Source: Caenimonas aquaedulcis (GTDB lineage: Bacteria; Pseudomonadota; Gammaproteobacteria; Burkholderiales; Burkholderiaceae_C). From it: DNA of 64,000 bases. Positions 43,540 to 52,417 of the stretch are shown one piece after another. The position numbers and the translations under genes are program-made. Each line of letters begins with the position of its first letter. Position 1 is the first letter of the stretch. The stretch spans positions 1,436,118 through 1,500,117 of the forward strand of contig NZ_JADWYS010000001.1 of the NCBI RefSeq assembly GCF_015831345.1. The letters run 5' to 3'. The notes beneath the pieces are model-generated. The model was given only the letters and a program-made list of their open reading frames with translations, was not told where the DNA came from and did not search any database.

Positions 43540-43621
43540 TTGGGGTTGCTCCAACGATGCGGACATGTCCGCAATGTCGGTCCAGCCCCTGCGCCCCGCT
43601 GTAGGACGTCTTCGCGAATGG

Positions 43622-44146
43622 TCAGCCCAGGAGGCCCTGGATGATGTCGACGATGAGCTGCGTGTCCGTGCGCACCAGGACGATGTCGTTTCCGACACGC
43701 GCGTAGCGATAGCCGTAGGGCGCCGGGGGCAGCTGGACGATCACCGGCTGGGGCACCGAATAGACGGTCACGCCGCGGGGAATCGGCTGGCCGACGGCCC
43801 AGTTGCGCACCTGGCCGGGCGGCATGCAGCCGTTGTTCTTCTTGGCGAGGCCCGGCGGGCAGTTGCGGCCGTGGCCGTAGTGCTCGGAGTAATAACGGCG
43901 GGCGTATGCACGCTGGTCGTCGTTGAAGTAGGTGCCGGGGCGGATGTCCTCGCGATGCTTGGCGGCATGCTTGGCTTCCTTGGCCTCGCGCTTCGCTTCC
44001 TTCTGCATCTGCTTGGCCTCGTGCTTGTCCTTGCCGTGGCCTTTGCCGTGATCGTCGCCGTGGTCCTTGGCCAGCAGGGGGCCGGAGGCGAAGATCGAAA
44101 CGATGGCCAGGGCGGCCAGTCGGCGGTTGAAGGGGAATCGGGTCAT
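43622..44146 (-). CDS. RcnB-like exported protein (copy C)
   Basis: A 174-residue exported protein: signal peptide (cleavage near SGPLLAK), a charged His/Lys/Glu-rich helix ([20 protein letters not shown]...), then the conserved domain [52 protein letters not shown]. It is a tandem paralog of the gene at 43066 but each has its own CCTACA element (here 44217-44212, 66 bases upstream), so they are probably co-regulated rather than co-transcribed. The His-rich part could bind metal. Confidence 0.8.
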   Translation of the reverse strand: MTRFPFNRRLAALAIVSIFASGPLLAKDHGDDHGKGHGKDKHEAKQMQKEAKREAKEAKHAAKHREDIRPGTYFNDDQRAYARRYYSEHYGHGRNCPPGLAKKNNGCMPPGQVRNWAVGQPIPRGVTVYSVPQPVIVQLPPAPYGYRYARVGNDIVLVRTDTQLIVDIIQGLLG

Positions 44147-44248
44147 GCGCAGCGCTCCTTGATGTGTGCCTCATGCACAACGCCACTGTGGCCCTGGCGT
44201 TGACCCCTGCCTGTAGGACGCAAGCTCAACCGTGCCTGCGCCAATGGC

Positions 44249-44497
44249 TCAGTTGCGCGGCGGGGGGCCGTTGCGGCCGGCCAGGTGGCGGAACGTGATG
44301 CGGCCTTTGGTGAGGTCGTAGGGCGACATCTCGAGCGACACGTTGTCGCCCGCGATGATGCGGATGTGGTTCTTGCGCACCTTGCCGCCGCTGTAGCAGA
44401 TCACCTGGTGACCGTTTTCCAGCGTGACGCGGTAACGCGAATCGGGGAGCACCTCGTCCACGTATCCGCGCATTTCGATCAATTCTTCCTTGGGCAT
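44249..44497 (-). CDS. infA: translation initiation factor IF-1 paralog
   Basis: An 82-residue S1-like OB-fold protein: [60 protein letters not shown]-1 sits in the ribosomal A site during initiation. It carries a short extra end ([12 protein letters not shown]) and stands alone, away from the ribosomal-protein cluster, where betaproteobacteria usually keep another infA. AGGAAACG precedes the ATG. A CCTACA element reads toward it from 44593-44588, suggesting that this copy is stress-controlled. Confidence 0.93.
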   Translation of the reverse strand: MPKEELIEMRGYVDEVLPDSRYRVTLENGHQVICYSGGKVRKNHIRIIAGDNVSLEMSPYDLTKGRITFRHLAGRNGPPPRN

Positions 44498-44735
44498 GTC
44501 TTCGTTTCCTGCGGCATTCGTTTAACTCCCGCCGTGAACGCCGCTTGCGCACCCGGAAGGTCTGTGAAGCTTGTTGGGGGCAAGCCCTGTAGGGGTCGGC
44601 TTGGCTGGCCGGCGCGCGGGCTTTGCCGTGCCCGCACTGCACAGGCCCGTGGGCCGGCGCGATGGATGAGCGTATTTTAGCCGTTCGCCGCACAAAGCGC
44701 GCCGGCGCGGCGTAAACCCATGCCGCGAAGCGCTG

Positions 44736-46289
44736 TCAGACTGCAGCCAGCGACGGGGCGATGGCAGTGCGGGAGAGCTGCAGGCGCTCGGGGGACACGT
44801 ATTGCTGGCGGTACTGCTCGAAAGGCATGCTGTCGCCCGCCTCGATCGCTTTCTGGTCCCGCACCGACTGCTCGGTCATGGCGGCCAGCCTGGCCTGCTG
44901 GGCCGAACTGAACGGCTGCGCCAGCAGTTTCGCGCGCGTCTGCAGCGACTGCGCGCGCGTGAAGCCGAGGAACGAATCGGCATGCTCCTGCTTCATCACC
45001 GCCAGGACGCGCGCGCTCGGCAGGAGGTCCGGCTGCTCCAGCAGCGAGCCCGCCGCGCGCAGGGCGTCCGCATATTCGGTCGTGCCGTGTACCGCGTCCA
45101 GCGCCTGCGCGATGGGCCCGAAGGCGGCAACGAGCTCGGCGCCCCACTGCGTGAGCGCCACGGGCACGCCATCGCGTTCGAGCGTGAGGCCGGGCTGGCG
45201 GCCGAATGCGGCTGTCTTGTGCTGGTTGCGCCCCAGGGCCGCGATCTCCGCCGGCGTGTCCGGGGGGCTGTCGCTGAGCAGGCAGTGCAGCAGGAACAAG
45301 TCCAGGAAGCGGACCGTCGGCGCGGTGATGCCGATGGGCACGAAGGGGTTGAGGTCGAGCAGGCGCACTTCGACGTACTCCACGCCGCGCTCGCGCAGCG
45401 CGTGCAGCGGCCGCTCGCCGGGGAAGATCACGCGCTTGGGCCGAATGGTGCCGTAGAACTCGTTCTCGATCTGCAGCAGGCTCGTGGCCAGCTGGTTGTA
45501 GTCGCCGCCCGGGTTCACGATGCCCACCGCCTCGTACGCCGGGTAGGGCCTGGTGAGCGCCTCCTGCAGCGACTGCGCATAGCCGTCGAGGCCGTTGTAG
45601 CTCACGGCAAGGCTCGATTGCGCATCGCTCTGGTAACCCAGGCGCCCCATGCGCAGCGAAGTGCCGTGGGGCATGTACATCGTGCCCTCGGCGAGTTCCT
45701 GCAATTCATGCCGGCGGCCGGCGACGAAGCTCGAACAGGCCGCGGGCGAGGCGCCGAACAGGTAGAGCAGCAGGAACGCATGGCGCCTGAAATTGCGGAT
45801 CAGCGCGAAGTATTCCTCGCTCGTCACGCCGGGCAGCGACCAGTTGTAGTGGATGCCGGAGATCGTCTGCATCCGGCGCCCGTAGCGGTGCGCGAGGCCC
45901 ATGCGGTAGACGCTCTTGGCGCGGCCCACGTTGGACGAGCCGTAACGGCCGATCGGGATCGTCTCGTCGGCCGGCAGCTTGCACGGCATGCTGGACACCC
46001 ACATCATCTCCTCGCCGAGCGCGCGGTAGGTGAACTGGTGGACTTGGTGCAACTCCTCCAGGCAGGCTTCAGGAGTTGCGTGCACGCCGGTGATCAGCTC
46101 GAGCTGCGCTTCGCTGTAGTCGGTGGTGATGTGCGGATGCGTCAGCGCCGAACCCAGGGCCTGGGGGTGCGGCGTCATCGCCAGGCTGCCGTCGGCGTTC
46201 GCCCGCAGGCTTTCTTTCTCGATGCCGCGGCGCATGCCTTTCAGCCGGTCCGGCGAAAAGGCGGCGAGGCGCTCCTGCAGGTTGCTCAT
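44736..46289 (-). CDS. gshA: glutamate--cysteine ligase
   Basis: A 517-residue enzyme of the gammaproteobacterial GshA type (E. coli 518). It makes gamma-glutamylcysteine, the first step of glutathione synthesis. Family marks: RGIEKESLRAN, THPHITTDYSEAQLELIT, SGIHYNWSLP, RMGRLGYQS, YVEVRLLDLNPF. Start at 46289 (MSNLQERL) matches the usual N-terminus; the longer upstream frame does not. Preceding ribosome site is weak. Betaproteobacteria often use another GshA type, so this version is of mild interest. Confidence 0.95.
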   Translation of the reverse strand: MSNLQERLAAFSPDRLKGMRRGIEKESLRANADGSLAMTPHPQALGSALTHPHITTDYSEAQLELITGVHATPEACLEELHQVHQFTYRALGEEMMWVSSMPCKLPADETIPIGRYGSSNVGRAKSVYRMGLAHRYGRRMQTISGIHYNWSLPGVTSEEYFALIRNFRRHAFLLLYLFGASPAACSSFVAGRRHELQELAEGTMYMPHGTSLRMGRLGYQSDAQSSLAVSYNGLDGYAQSLQEALTRPYPAYEAVGIVNPGGDYNQLATSLLQIENEFYGTIRPKRVIFPGERPLHALRERGVEYVEVRLLDLNPFVPIGITAPTVRFLDLFLLHCLLSDSPPDTPAEIAALGRNQHKTAAFGRQPGLTLERDGVPVALTQWGAELVAAFGPIAQALDAVHGTTEYADALRAAGSLLEQPDLLPSARVLAVMKQEHADSFLGFTRAQSLQTRAKLLAQPFSSAQQARLAAMTEQSVRDQKAIEAGDSMPFEQYRQQYVSPERLQLSRTAIAPSLAAV

Positions 46290-46481
46290 GTGCGAACTTG
46301 TGTTGTCTCTTGTGATGGCCCGCACGGTAGCACGGCTGCCCGATTCCTGCTTTGCCCGCCCCGCCGCAGCCATTGCCCGATTCTGTTAGGCAGGCGCCCC
46401 TACGAAAGCCGGCCCCATTAGGTCGCGGCCACTAGGCCCGCTGCGGACAATCGGCTCATCAACCTTCCCGGAGCCTTCCCC

Positions 46482-46826
46482 ATGGACACCCACCAGATCT
46501 CCACCGCCGCCATCGACCTGGTCGGCAAGTTCGGCCACGGCGCCCACCAGGTCATCGACCTGTACCGCGAAGGCGGCGAACGCGCGAAAGCCGGCCTGGA
46601 AGCGCGCTGGGACGCGGCGTTCGAGCAAAGCAAACCGCAATTGACGGCCGAAACGCGCAAGAACGCGGCGCGCGCCCGGAAAGCCTTCTCGGCGTTCTAT
46701 GCGAAGACCCTCGCCATGAGCGCGAGCGGCGCCGAAGTAGCCGTGGACACCTTCGTGGGCGCCACCGTGACCGCGATCGCCCGCGCGACCGATTTCGCCG
46801 AAGCGGCCCTGCGCAAAACCGCCTGA
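46482..46826 (+). CDS. phasin-like helical protein
   Basis: A 114-residue, fully helical, signal-free protein (IDLVGKFGHGAHQVIDLYREGGERAKAGLEARWDAAFEQSK...). Pattern and size recall short phasin-like or polyhydroxyalkanoate-granule proteins, but this is only a resemblance. CGGAG precedes the ATG. A CCTACG element lies at 46399-46404, 78 bases upstream. Confidence 0.65.
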   Translation: MDTHQISTAAIDLVGKFGHGAHQVIDLYREGGERAKAGLEARWDAAFEQSKPQLTAETRKNAARARKAFSAFYAKTLAMSASGAEVAVDTFVGATVTAIARATDFAEAALRKTA

Positions 46827-46899
46827 CCTGGCCGGCGCGGGTAGGCGTGCGCGCCGCCCGCTGGCAGAATGGCAGCTCATCAAGACGAGGGGGCTTGCT

Positions 46900-47370
46900 A
46901 TGGCTGTGACCGTCAACATCGACCTGGGCTACGAGTTCGAAGTCAAGGCGAAATTCGCGGATGTCTTCGAGGTCCTGTCGGACGTTCCCGAATCGGTGTC
47001 CCACTTCCCCAAGGTCGACAAGCTCACCGACATGGGCGACGGCGTCTACAAGTGGGAGATGGAAAAGGTGGGCACCGCGCAGGTCAACATCCAGACCGTC
47101 TACGCGAGCAAGTACGCCAGCAACAAGGCCAAGGGCACCGTCACCTGGACCCCGGTGCCGGGTGTGGGCAACGCGCTGGTGGGCGGCCACTGGAAGCTCA
47201 AGGACAACAAGAAATCCACCGGCGTGGAGCTCAAGATCACCGGGGAGATCACCCTGCCCCTGCCCGGCCTCATGAAGATGGTCGTGGCGCCGGTGGTCGA
47301 GAGCGAGTTCGAGAAGCTCGTCGACAAGTACATCGCCAACCTGATCAAGCGCTTCGGCGGCGAAGCCTGA
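46900..47370 (+). CDS. SRPBCC-family protein
   Basis: A 156-residue protein with the START/Bet v 1 (SRPBCC) fold: alternating strands from VTVNIDLGYEFEVKAKFADVFEVLSDVPES to a C-terminal helix (VESEFEKLVDKYIANLIKRF). Such proteins bind hydrophobic ligands or, as CoxG/polyketide-cyclase types, serve other roles. GAGGGGG precedes the ATG. Function here is unknown. Confidence 0.82.
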   Translation: MAVTVNIDLGYEFEVKAKFADVFEVLSDVPESVSHFPKVDKLTDMGDGVYKWEMEKVGTAQVNIQTVYASKYASNKAKGTVTWTPVPGVGNALVGGHWKLKDNKKSTGVELKITGEITLPLPGLMKMVVAPVVESEFEKLVDKYIANLIKRFGGEA

Positions 47371-47382
47371 CGCGCCGCCGCC

Positions 47383-48054
47383 TCAGGGCTTCGCGAGGAC
47401 GCGAAGCAGCCAGGCGTTGAGGTCCTCGATCTCCTGCGGGCAGACCGAGTGCGCCATCGGGTATTCGTGCCACTCCACCCCGTAGCCCAGCGCCTTGAGC
47501 ATGTCGCGCGAGGCGCGGCCGCGCTCCGCGCTCACCACGTTGTCGAACTCGCCGTGGGCGAGGAAGATCGGCGTCAGCGCATTGGCGTCGCTGCGTTCCG
47601 CCGGGGTGGTCGCGGCGAGGGGCAGGTAGCCGGACATGCCCACGATCCCGGCGAGCCGCTCCTTGTGGCGCACGCCCGTCATCAGCGCCATCGCGCAGCC
47701 CTGCGAGAAGCCCGCGAGCACGATGCGGTTGGCCGGGATGCCGCGCGCCTGTTCCTGCGCCAGCAACGCCTCGACCTGCGCCAGGGACCGGCGCAGCCCC
47801 GCCTCGTCCTCGCGCTTGACGAGTTCCATGCCCAGGATGTCGTACCACGCCCGCATGCGATACCCGTTGTTGATCGTCACGGGGATGACGGGCGCGTGCG
47901 GGAACACGAAGCGCACCGGCCCCACCGCGGACAGGTCGAGCTCGCGCGCGATCGGCACGAAGTCGTTGCCGTCCGCGCCCAGCCCGTGCAGCACGATGAC
48001 GGTGGCGCCGGGGTGCGGCCCGGTCTCATGTTCCAGTGTTTCCAGCGCGGCCAT
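47383..48054 (-). CDS. carboxylesterase/phospholipase (alpha/beta hydrolase)
   Basis: A 223-residue esterase of the bacterial carboxylesterase II / lysophospholipase-like family: HGLGADGNDF as oxyanion loop, GFSQGC with the Ser nucleophile near residue 116, Asp in GEFDNVV and His in PMAHSV. The NNGYRMRAWYD stretch is typical. AGGA lies before ATG 48054; the frame upstream adds no family-like residues. Confidence 0.92.
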   Translation of the reverse strand: MAALETLEHETGPHPGATVIVLHGLGADGNDFVPIARELDLSAVGPVRFVFPHAPVIPVTINNGYRMRAWYDILGMELVKREDEAGLRRSLAQVEALLAQEQARGIPANRIVLAGFSQGCAMALMTGVRHKERLAGIVGMSGYLPLAATTPAERSDANALTPIFLAHGEFDNVVSAERGRASRDMLKALGYGVEWHEYPMAHSVCPQEIEDLNAWLLRVLAKP

Positions 48055-48180
48055 TGCGATCCTGTCCTTTTTCCTTCGAAGCGCGAGCATACTGCCTCGA
48101 CGCGTCCGACACGCCGGTGGACGCTTTCCTACAAGGCGTCAGCCAGCGGTCGGCCAGACTGGGGAAAAGAAAGGATCCGC

Positions 48181-48543
48181 ATGCAAGTACAAGTCAACAC
48201 CAGCAACGGCATCGAGAACAGCGACACGTTGCAGGCCTTTGCCACCGAATACCTCAACACCTCCCTCTCGCGATTCACCGCGGACCTGACGCGGGTGGAA
48301 GTGCAGCTCAGCGACGAGAACAGCGAACGAAAGGGCGCGGCAGACAAGCGCTGCATGCTGGAAGCCCGCATGAACGGCCACGCGCCGCTCGCGGTGAGCC
48401 ATCACGCGGAGAACCAGGATCTCGCGTTTCGCGGCGCGACGCAGAAACTGATCCACCTGCTCGACCACCAGCTGGGCAAGCAGGACCGGCAGGACCACCG
48501 CGCCCGCGAGACCATCCGCAAGGACGCGCCGGTCGCCGAGTAA
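48181..48543 (+). CDS. HPF/RaiA-family ribosome-associated protein
   Basis: A 120-residue protein with the beta-alpha-beta-beta-beta-alpha pattern of hibernation factors (MQVQVNTSNGIENSDTLQAFATEYLN, RVEVQLSDENSE, CMLEARMNGHAPLAVSHHAENQDLAFRGATQKLIHLL) and a charged end. Such proteins store inactive ribosomes during stress. AAAGGA precedes ATG 48181. A CCTACA element lies at 48128-48133, 48 bases upstream, consistent with stress control. Confidence 0.88.
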   Translation: MQVQVNTSNGIENSDTLQAFATEYLNTSLSRFTADLTRVEVQLSDENSERKGAADKRCMLEARMNGHAPLAVSHHAENQDLAFRGATQKLIHLLDHQLGKQDRQDHRARETIRKDAPVAE

Positions 48544-48546
48544 GGA

Positions 48547-48714
48547 CTAATCGGGGGCCCTGGCCGACGGCCGGGCCACCGGACCGTGGTAGCCGAGCGA
48601 CGCGGCGATCACGGTGCCTTCGTCCGCGGGCTGCTCGACAGCAACAGCCACCGGCTGCTGCGCGCACGCCGCCAACATTGCCGAGATTGCTGCGATCGCA
48701 AGCCATGTCTTCAT
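48547..48714 (-). CDS. small lipoprotein
   Basis: A 55-residue frame: MKTWLAIAAISAMLAAC followed by AQQPVAVAVEQPADEG and a Pro/Ala end. The lipobox LAAC puts the lipidated Cys at residue 17. A CCTACG element reads toward it from 48773-48768, 54 bases upstream, with a GGTAATGG block at the expected distance. It ends three bases from the HPF gene. Role unknown. Confidence 0.75.
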   Translation of the reverse strand: MKTWLAIAAISAMLAACAQQPVAVAVEQPADEGTVIAASLGYHGPVARPSARAPD

Positions 48715-48912
48715 GATCGGACTCCAAGTGTGGACGAGCCATTACCGCCCGCCGCCCGGCCGCGCCGCGTAGGAGGAATCCGTGGGCCGGGGTCAGCGCC
48801 GCCGGGTCAGCCATTCGCAACACACAAATCCGCGGGGCGCGCGTATATTGGCCCTGCGCCCTGGTGGGTCCTGCCGCGGCGCCGAGCAGTCCAACCATCC
48901 TAGGAGCTGAAG

Positions 48913-49275
48913 ATGACCATTTCGATGAAGAAAATGACCTGCCGTGCGCTGGTCGTGTCCCTGCTGGCCCTCTCCTTTCAATCCGCGAACGCGGGAATGA
49001 TCGGCGCCGACCAGGCCGCTGCCGCGGGTGCCGCGCAGACGGATCGAGGCATGGTGATGAGCGTGCTCGCGCGCGCGGAAACCGCCCAGCAGCTGCAGGC
49101 GCAAGGCATCGACCCCACGATGGCGCGCGAGCGCGTCGCCGCGATGACCGACCAGGAAGTCCACGCCCTCGCGCAGGACATCCAGACCGCGCCGGCCGGT
49201 GCCCTGACCAGCGGCGGCTGGATCGCCGTCGTGGTGATCGCGGGCCTGATCTGGTACTTCGCGTATCGCCGCTGA
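48913..49275 (+). CDS. PA2779-family protein
   Basis: A 120-residue exported protein of the PA2779 family: signal peptide ending FQSANA, a helical middle (VLARAETAQQLQAQGIDPTMARERVAAMTDQEVHAL) and a terminal membrane segment (IAVVVIAGLIWYFAYRR). Family members are encoded next to a PA2778-type cysteine peptidase, as here, and may be its substrate or partner. AGGAG before the ATG. Confidence 0.88.
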   Translation: MTISMKKMTCRALVVSLLALSFQSANAGMIGADQAAAAGAAQTDRGMVMSVLARAETAQQLQAQGIDPTMARERVAAMTDQEVHALAQDIQTAPAGALTSGGWIAVVVIAGLIWYFAYRR

Positions 49276-49294
49276 ACGGCATACGCTGCCGAAG

Positions 49295-50287
49295 GTGCCG
49301 CAAACCCGGGCCCGCCACGCGGCGGGCTTTTTCATCCGCTTTTTCTGTGCCGCCGCGCTGGCCGCGCTCGCGGGCTGCGCGCAGCTGGTGCCGCAGACGA
49401 TTTCGCTGCGCAGCGCCTGGCCTGACGGTGTCGCCCGGCATTCGGTGATCCCGAACGTGCCTTTTTTCCCCCAGGAAGACTATCAGTGCGGCCCCGCGTC
49501 GCTCGCGACGCTCCTGACCTTCAGCGGCGTGAACGCGAAGCCGGACGACCTCGTGCCGCAGGTCTACCTGCCGTCGCGCCACGGCAGCCTGCAACTGGAG
49601 ATGTTTTCCGCGCCGCGCCGCTGGGGCCGCGTGCCCTATGCGCTCGCGCCGCGCTACCAGGACCTGTTGCGCGAAGTCGCCGCCGGCAACCCCGTGCTCG
49701 TGCTGCAGGACGTGGGGCCGATGTGGACGCAGTGGCACTACGCCGTGGTCTACGGCTTCGACTATCCCTCCGGCACGCTCTACCTGCGTTCGGGCACGAA
49801 GGAAGTGCAGGAGATGCCCTTCACCGCCTTCGAGCGCGAGTGGATGAAGAGCAACTACTGGGCGATGGTGGTCACGCCCCCGGACCGCATACCCGTGACC
49901 GCAACCGAAAACGGCTGGACCGCCGCCACGCTCGCCATCGCGAAAACGGGCGACGACGTGAGCGCGCTCAAGGCCTACCAGGCCGCGCTGAAACGCTGGC
50001 CCGACAACCTGCCGGCCGCCATCGGCCTGGCCAACCAGTATCACGCGCGCGGACAGTTTCCCGCGGCGGTCGCGGTGCTGCGCGAAGCGCAGAAGCGCAA
50101 CCCGCAATCGGTGATCGTGATGAACAACCTCGCGCAGGCCCTGTCCGACCAGGGCCGGCAGGAGGAAGCGCTCGCGCAGATCGACAAGGCGGCCGCGGAC
50201 CCGCACAGCCCCTTCGCCGGCGACGTGCGTTCGACGCGAGCGATGATCCTCGGTCGCATGGGCCGGCAGACGACGGGCAGCCGCTAG
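49295..50287 (+). CDS. PA2778-family cysteine peptidase lipoprotein with TPR
   Basis: A 330-residue lipoprotein: lipobox LAGC (Cys28), a C39-like papain-fold peptidase with Cys65 in YQCGPASLATLL and His near 148 in QWHYAVVYGFD, and C-terminal TPR repeats (205-320). It pairs with the PA2779 protein. The only start that keeps the signal peptide is GTG 49295; a terminator-like hairpin lies within the first codons (49310-49332), so expression may be attenuated. Confidence 0.88.
   Translation: MPQTRARHAAGFFIRFFCAAALAALAGCAQLVPQTISLRSAWPDGVARHSVIPNVPFFPQEDYQCGPASLATLLTFSGVNAKPDDLVPQVYLPSRHGSLQLEMFSAPRRWGRVPYALAPRYQDLLREVAAGNPVLVLQDVGPMWTQWHYAVVYGFDYPSGTLYLRSGTKEVQEMPFTAFEREWMKSNYWAMVVTPPDRIPVTATENGWTAATLAIAKTGDDVSALKAYQAALKRWPDNLPAAIGLANQYHARGQFPAAVAVLREAQKRNPQSVIVMNNLAQALSDQGRQEEALAQIDKAAADPHSPFAGDVRSTRAMILGRMGRQTTGSR
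49310..49332 (+). terminator. intrinsic terminator inside the peptidase leader codons
   Basis: GCCCGCC, loop ACGC, GGCGGGC and five T. It lies 35 bases after the PA2779 stop and inside the region coding for the signal peptide of the PA2778-type gene. Confidence 0.65.
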
Positions 50288-50303
50288 GCCAGCACGCGTT
50301 CGG

Positions 50304-50337
50304 AAAAAAAGCCGGGAGCCCGAAGGCCACCGGCTTT
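50304..50337 (-). terminator. intrinsic terminator
   Basis: On the minus strand AAAGCCGG ... CCGGCTTT is followed by a T run; the inner part adds GGCCTTCGGGC. It ends the gene at 50358-50744. Confidence 0.75.
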
Positions 50338-50357
50338 GCGTTGCGCGAATCCGCGAA

Positions 50358-50744
50358 TCAGTTGCGGTCGGCGCGAGCGACCTTCTGGGGTGCGGCTTCC
50401 GATTGCTGCGGCTCGGGCGCGGCGCCCATCGCGGTGGTCGCAGGTGCGGGCTCGGCGGCCGGGGCCACGGCGACAGGTTCCTGCGCGGCGGGTGCGGCGG
50501 GCTCGGGCGCCGGGGCGACAGCCACCTCGGGCTCACGGATCAACGTGGCGGTGCGAACGTCGTTCTCGTGCGTGAGCACGCCGGTCTCGCCCATGGGCGT
50601 CATGTGCGTGCTCTGTTGGCCCGCGCCGATGGCGGGGTTCGTAATGTAGGGGTTCGGCGGTTCGCTCTGTGCGACCGCGACGCCGAAGACGGCGACTGCG
50701 GAGAGGCCGGCCGCGATGCCGGCGATTTTGGTGAGTGCGCTCAT
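50358..50744 (-). CDS. small exported ADRN-end protein (copy 1)
   Basis: A 128-residue exported protein: signal peptide ending VAVAQS, then PNPYITNPAIGAGQQSTHMTPMGETG, a Pro/Ala/Glu-rich low-complexity region and the end VARADRN. The GAGQQST-TPMG-TG block and the ADRN end are shared with the proteins at 52418 and 54467 (the latter shares only the end and composition). AAGGAG before the ATG. Function unknown; secreted, largely disordered. Confidence 0.72.
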   Translation of the reverse strand: MSALTKIAGIAAGLSAVAVFGVAVAQSEPPNPYITNPAIGAGQQSTHMTPMGETGVLTHENDVRTATLIREPEVAVAPAPEPAAPAAQEPVAVAPAAEPAPATTAMGAAPEPQQSEAAPQKVARADRN

Positions 50745-50944
50745 GGAGGGCTCCTTATCGAATTGGTTTTTAGACAGACGCCGGCGTTTCGGCCAGCTGT
50801 CTGCAGGTTAATTGCGGCACTGCCGCATGGCGTCAGGCCCCCGCCTGACAGCATGTCGGACGAGGGAGGCCGCGCCTGCGGCGCATTCACCGACGTGCCG
50901 CATCGCAACAATTTGCAAGCACAGCAGCGTGCTAGCCTTGGGCG

Positions 50945-51820
50945 ATGGAGATGCATACAGAGCGCAGCGACTCGCCCGTCCGTGCCGCCGCGACGGTCGT
51001 CATGCTGCGCGACGCGCGCGCGGGCCTCGAGGTGTTCCTGCTCAAACGCCACGGCATGTCGGACGTGCTGGGCGGCGCCTATGTCTTTCCCGGCGGCAAA
51101 GTCGATCTCGCCGACGCCGAGCTTGACGTCGCCACCCACCTCGATGCCGACCCCGCCGCCTTGCACGCCGCATTGCATGAAGACGGCATCGGTCATGACG
51201 AAGCGGCGGTGCTGTACATCGCGGCGCTGCGCGAGGCCTTCGAAGAGACGGGTGTCCTCTTCGCCGAGGGGGTGGATGCCGGGCGCGCTGCGCTGGCCAC
51301 CGAACTGTTGCGCGAGGGCCGCGCGTTCGACGAAGTGCTGGCGATGATGCGGCTGCGCCTGCAGGCGAGCCGGCTGCATCCTTGGTGCCGGTGGATCACG
51401 CCCCTCATCGGCGGGGTGATCCGCAAGCGGTTCGACACGCGCTTTTTCCTCGCCGCCGTGCCCGAGGGCCAGACGGCCACCCATGACAACCACGAAGCGA
51501 CGGAGAGCGTGTGGCTCACGCCGCGCACCGCGCTGGAGCAGTACCGCGACCGGAAGATCGAGCTGGCACCTCCCCAGATCATGAGCCTCGCGCACCTGTC
51601 GCGCCATGCGAGCGTGGCGAGCGCCATCGGGGAAGCCTCGCCGCGCCCGCCGCCGCTCATCGAACCCTTCGCGATCCAGCACGAGGGCACGCGGGCCATG
51701 TGCTATCCCGGGGACGAGTGCCACCCGGTGCGCGAGCGCGCCCTGCCCGGCCCGCTTCGCCTGTACCACCGCGACCAGCGCTTCGAGCCGTACGAAGGCT
51801 TCGACGCGCTGTTCAGCTGA
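50945..51820 (+). CDS. NUDIX hydrolase (NUDT19-like)
   Basis: A 291-residue protein with an N-terminal NUDIX domain: RAAATVVMLRDARAG, GGAYVFPGGKVD, then the NUDIX box helix REAFEETGVLF after an insert that separates it from the GG motif, as in eukaryotic NUDT7/NUDT19-like CoA and nucleoside-diphosphate hydrolases. The C-terminal half holds a WCRWITP and an HRDQRFEPY block. It probably hydrolyses CoA or a related diphosphate. ATG 50945 or 50951. Confidence 0.87.
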   Translation: MEMHTERSDSPVRAAATVVMLRDARAGLEVFLLKRHGMSDVLGGAYVFPGGKVDLADAELDVATHLDADPAALHAALHEDGIGHDEAAVLYIAALREAFEETGVLFAEGVDAGRAALATELLREGRAFDEVLAMMRLRLQASRLHPWCRWITPLIGGVIRKRFDTRFFLAAVPEGQTATHDNHEATESVWLTPRTALEQYRDRKIELAPPQIMSLAHLSRHASVASAIGEASPRPPPLIEPFAIQHEGTRAMCYPGDECHPVRERALPGPLRLYHRDQRFEPYEGFDALFS

Positions 51821-51915
51821 CACGCGCGGCGCTGACGAGCCACGGCGTTTCCTGCCTACAGCCCCGGCGGGCAAGCTCGGCCTAATCTTCCATGGCCGCA
51901 TCCTGGGAGAAGCAG

Positions 51916-52356
51916 ATGAACCCGATGTTCGTTCGATTTTTCATGGTGGCCGCGATGGCGATCGCGGCGACGTCCGCGTTGAAAGCGCATGCGGAAACGC
52001 TCGCCGAGAACGACGCGCAGCAGGTGCAGCGCATCGTGGTCGCGCAGTTCGAGGCCTTCGCCCAGGACGACGCGGACCGCGCGTTCGAGACGGCCACACC
52101 CGCGGTACAAGCCGCCATCGGCAACTCGGGGCACTTCCTGGCCCTGGTGCGCGGCGCCTACCCGATGGTCTACCGCCCGGTCGCCATCCACCTGCAGAAA
52201 CCCGAACTCTCCGACGGCAGCGTGCTGCAGCTCGTCGAGATCCGCGACGACCACGACAAGTCCTGGCTCGCCCTCTTCGCGCTCGAGCGCCAGCCGGACA
52301 ACAGCTGGCGCATCGGCGGTTGCGTCGTCTCGGAGAACCGCTGGCGCGACGCCTGA
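51916..52356 (+). CDS. DUF4864 exported protein
   Basis: A 146-residue exported protein: signal peptide (MFVRFFMVAAMAIAATSALKAHAE), then the DUF4864 domain (VQRIVVAQFEAFAQDDADRAFETATPAVQ..., MVYRPVAIHL, WRIGGCVV), a SnoaL/NTF2-like fold. The start at 51916 is preferred to 51892 because GGGAGA lies six bases before it. A CCTACA element is at 51855-51860, 56 bases upstream, with a CTAATCT block at the expected distance. Confidence 0.85.
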   Translation: MNPMFVRFFMVAAMAIAATSALKAHAETLAENDAQQVQRIVVAQFEAFAQDDADRAFETATPAVQAAIGNSGHFLALVRGAYPMVYRPVAIHLQKPELSDGSVLQLVEIRDDHDKSWLALFALERQPDNSWRIGGCVVSENRWRDA

Positions 52357-52369
52357 CCGGGGCGGACAC

Positions 52370-52396
52370 AAAAAAACCGGGCGAAGCCCGGTTTTT
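52370..52396. terminator. bidirectional intrinsic terminator
   Basis: AAAACCGGGC, loop GAA, GCCCGGTTTTT: A run on the left and T run on the right, serving the convergent DUF4864 and ADRN genes. Confidence 0.85.
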
Positions 52397-52417
52397 CTGG
52401 TGTGACAGCGAAAGCGA

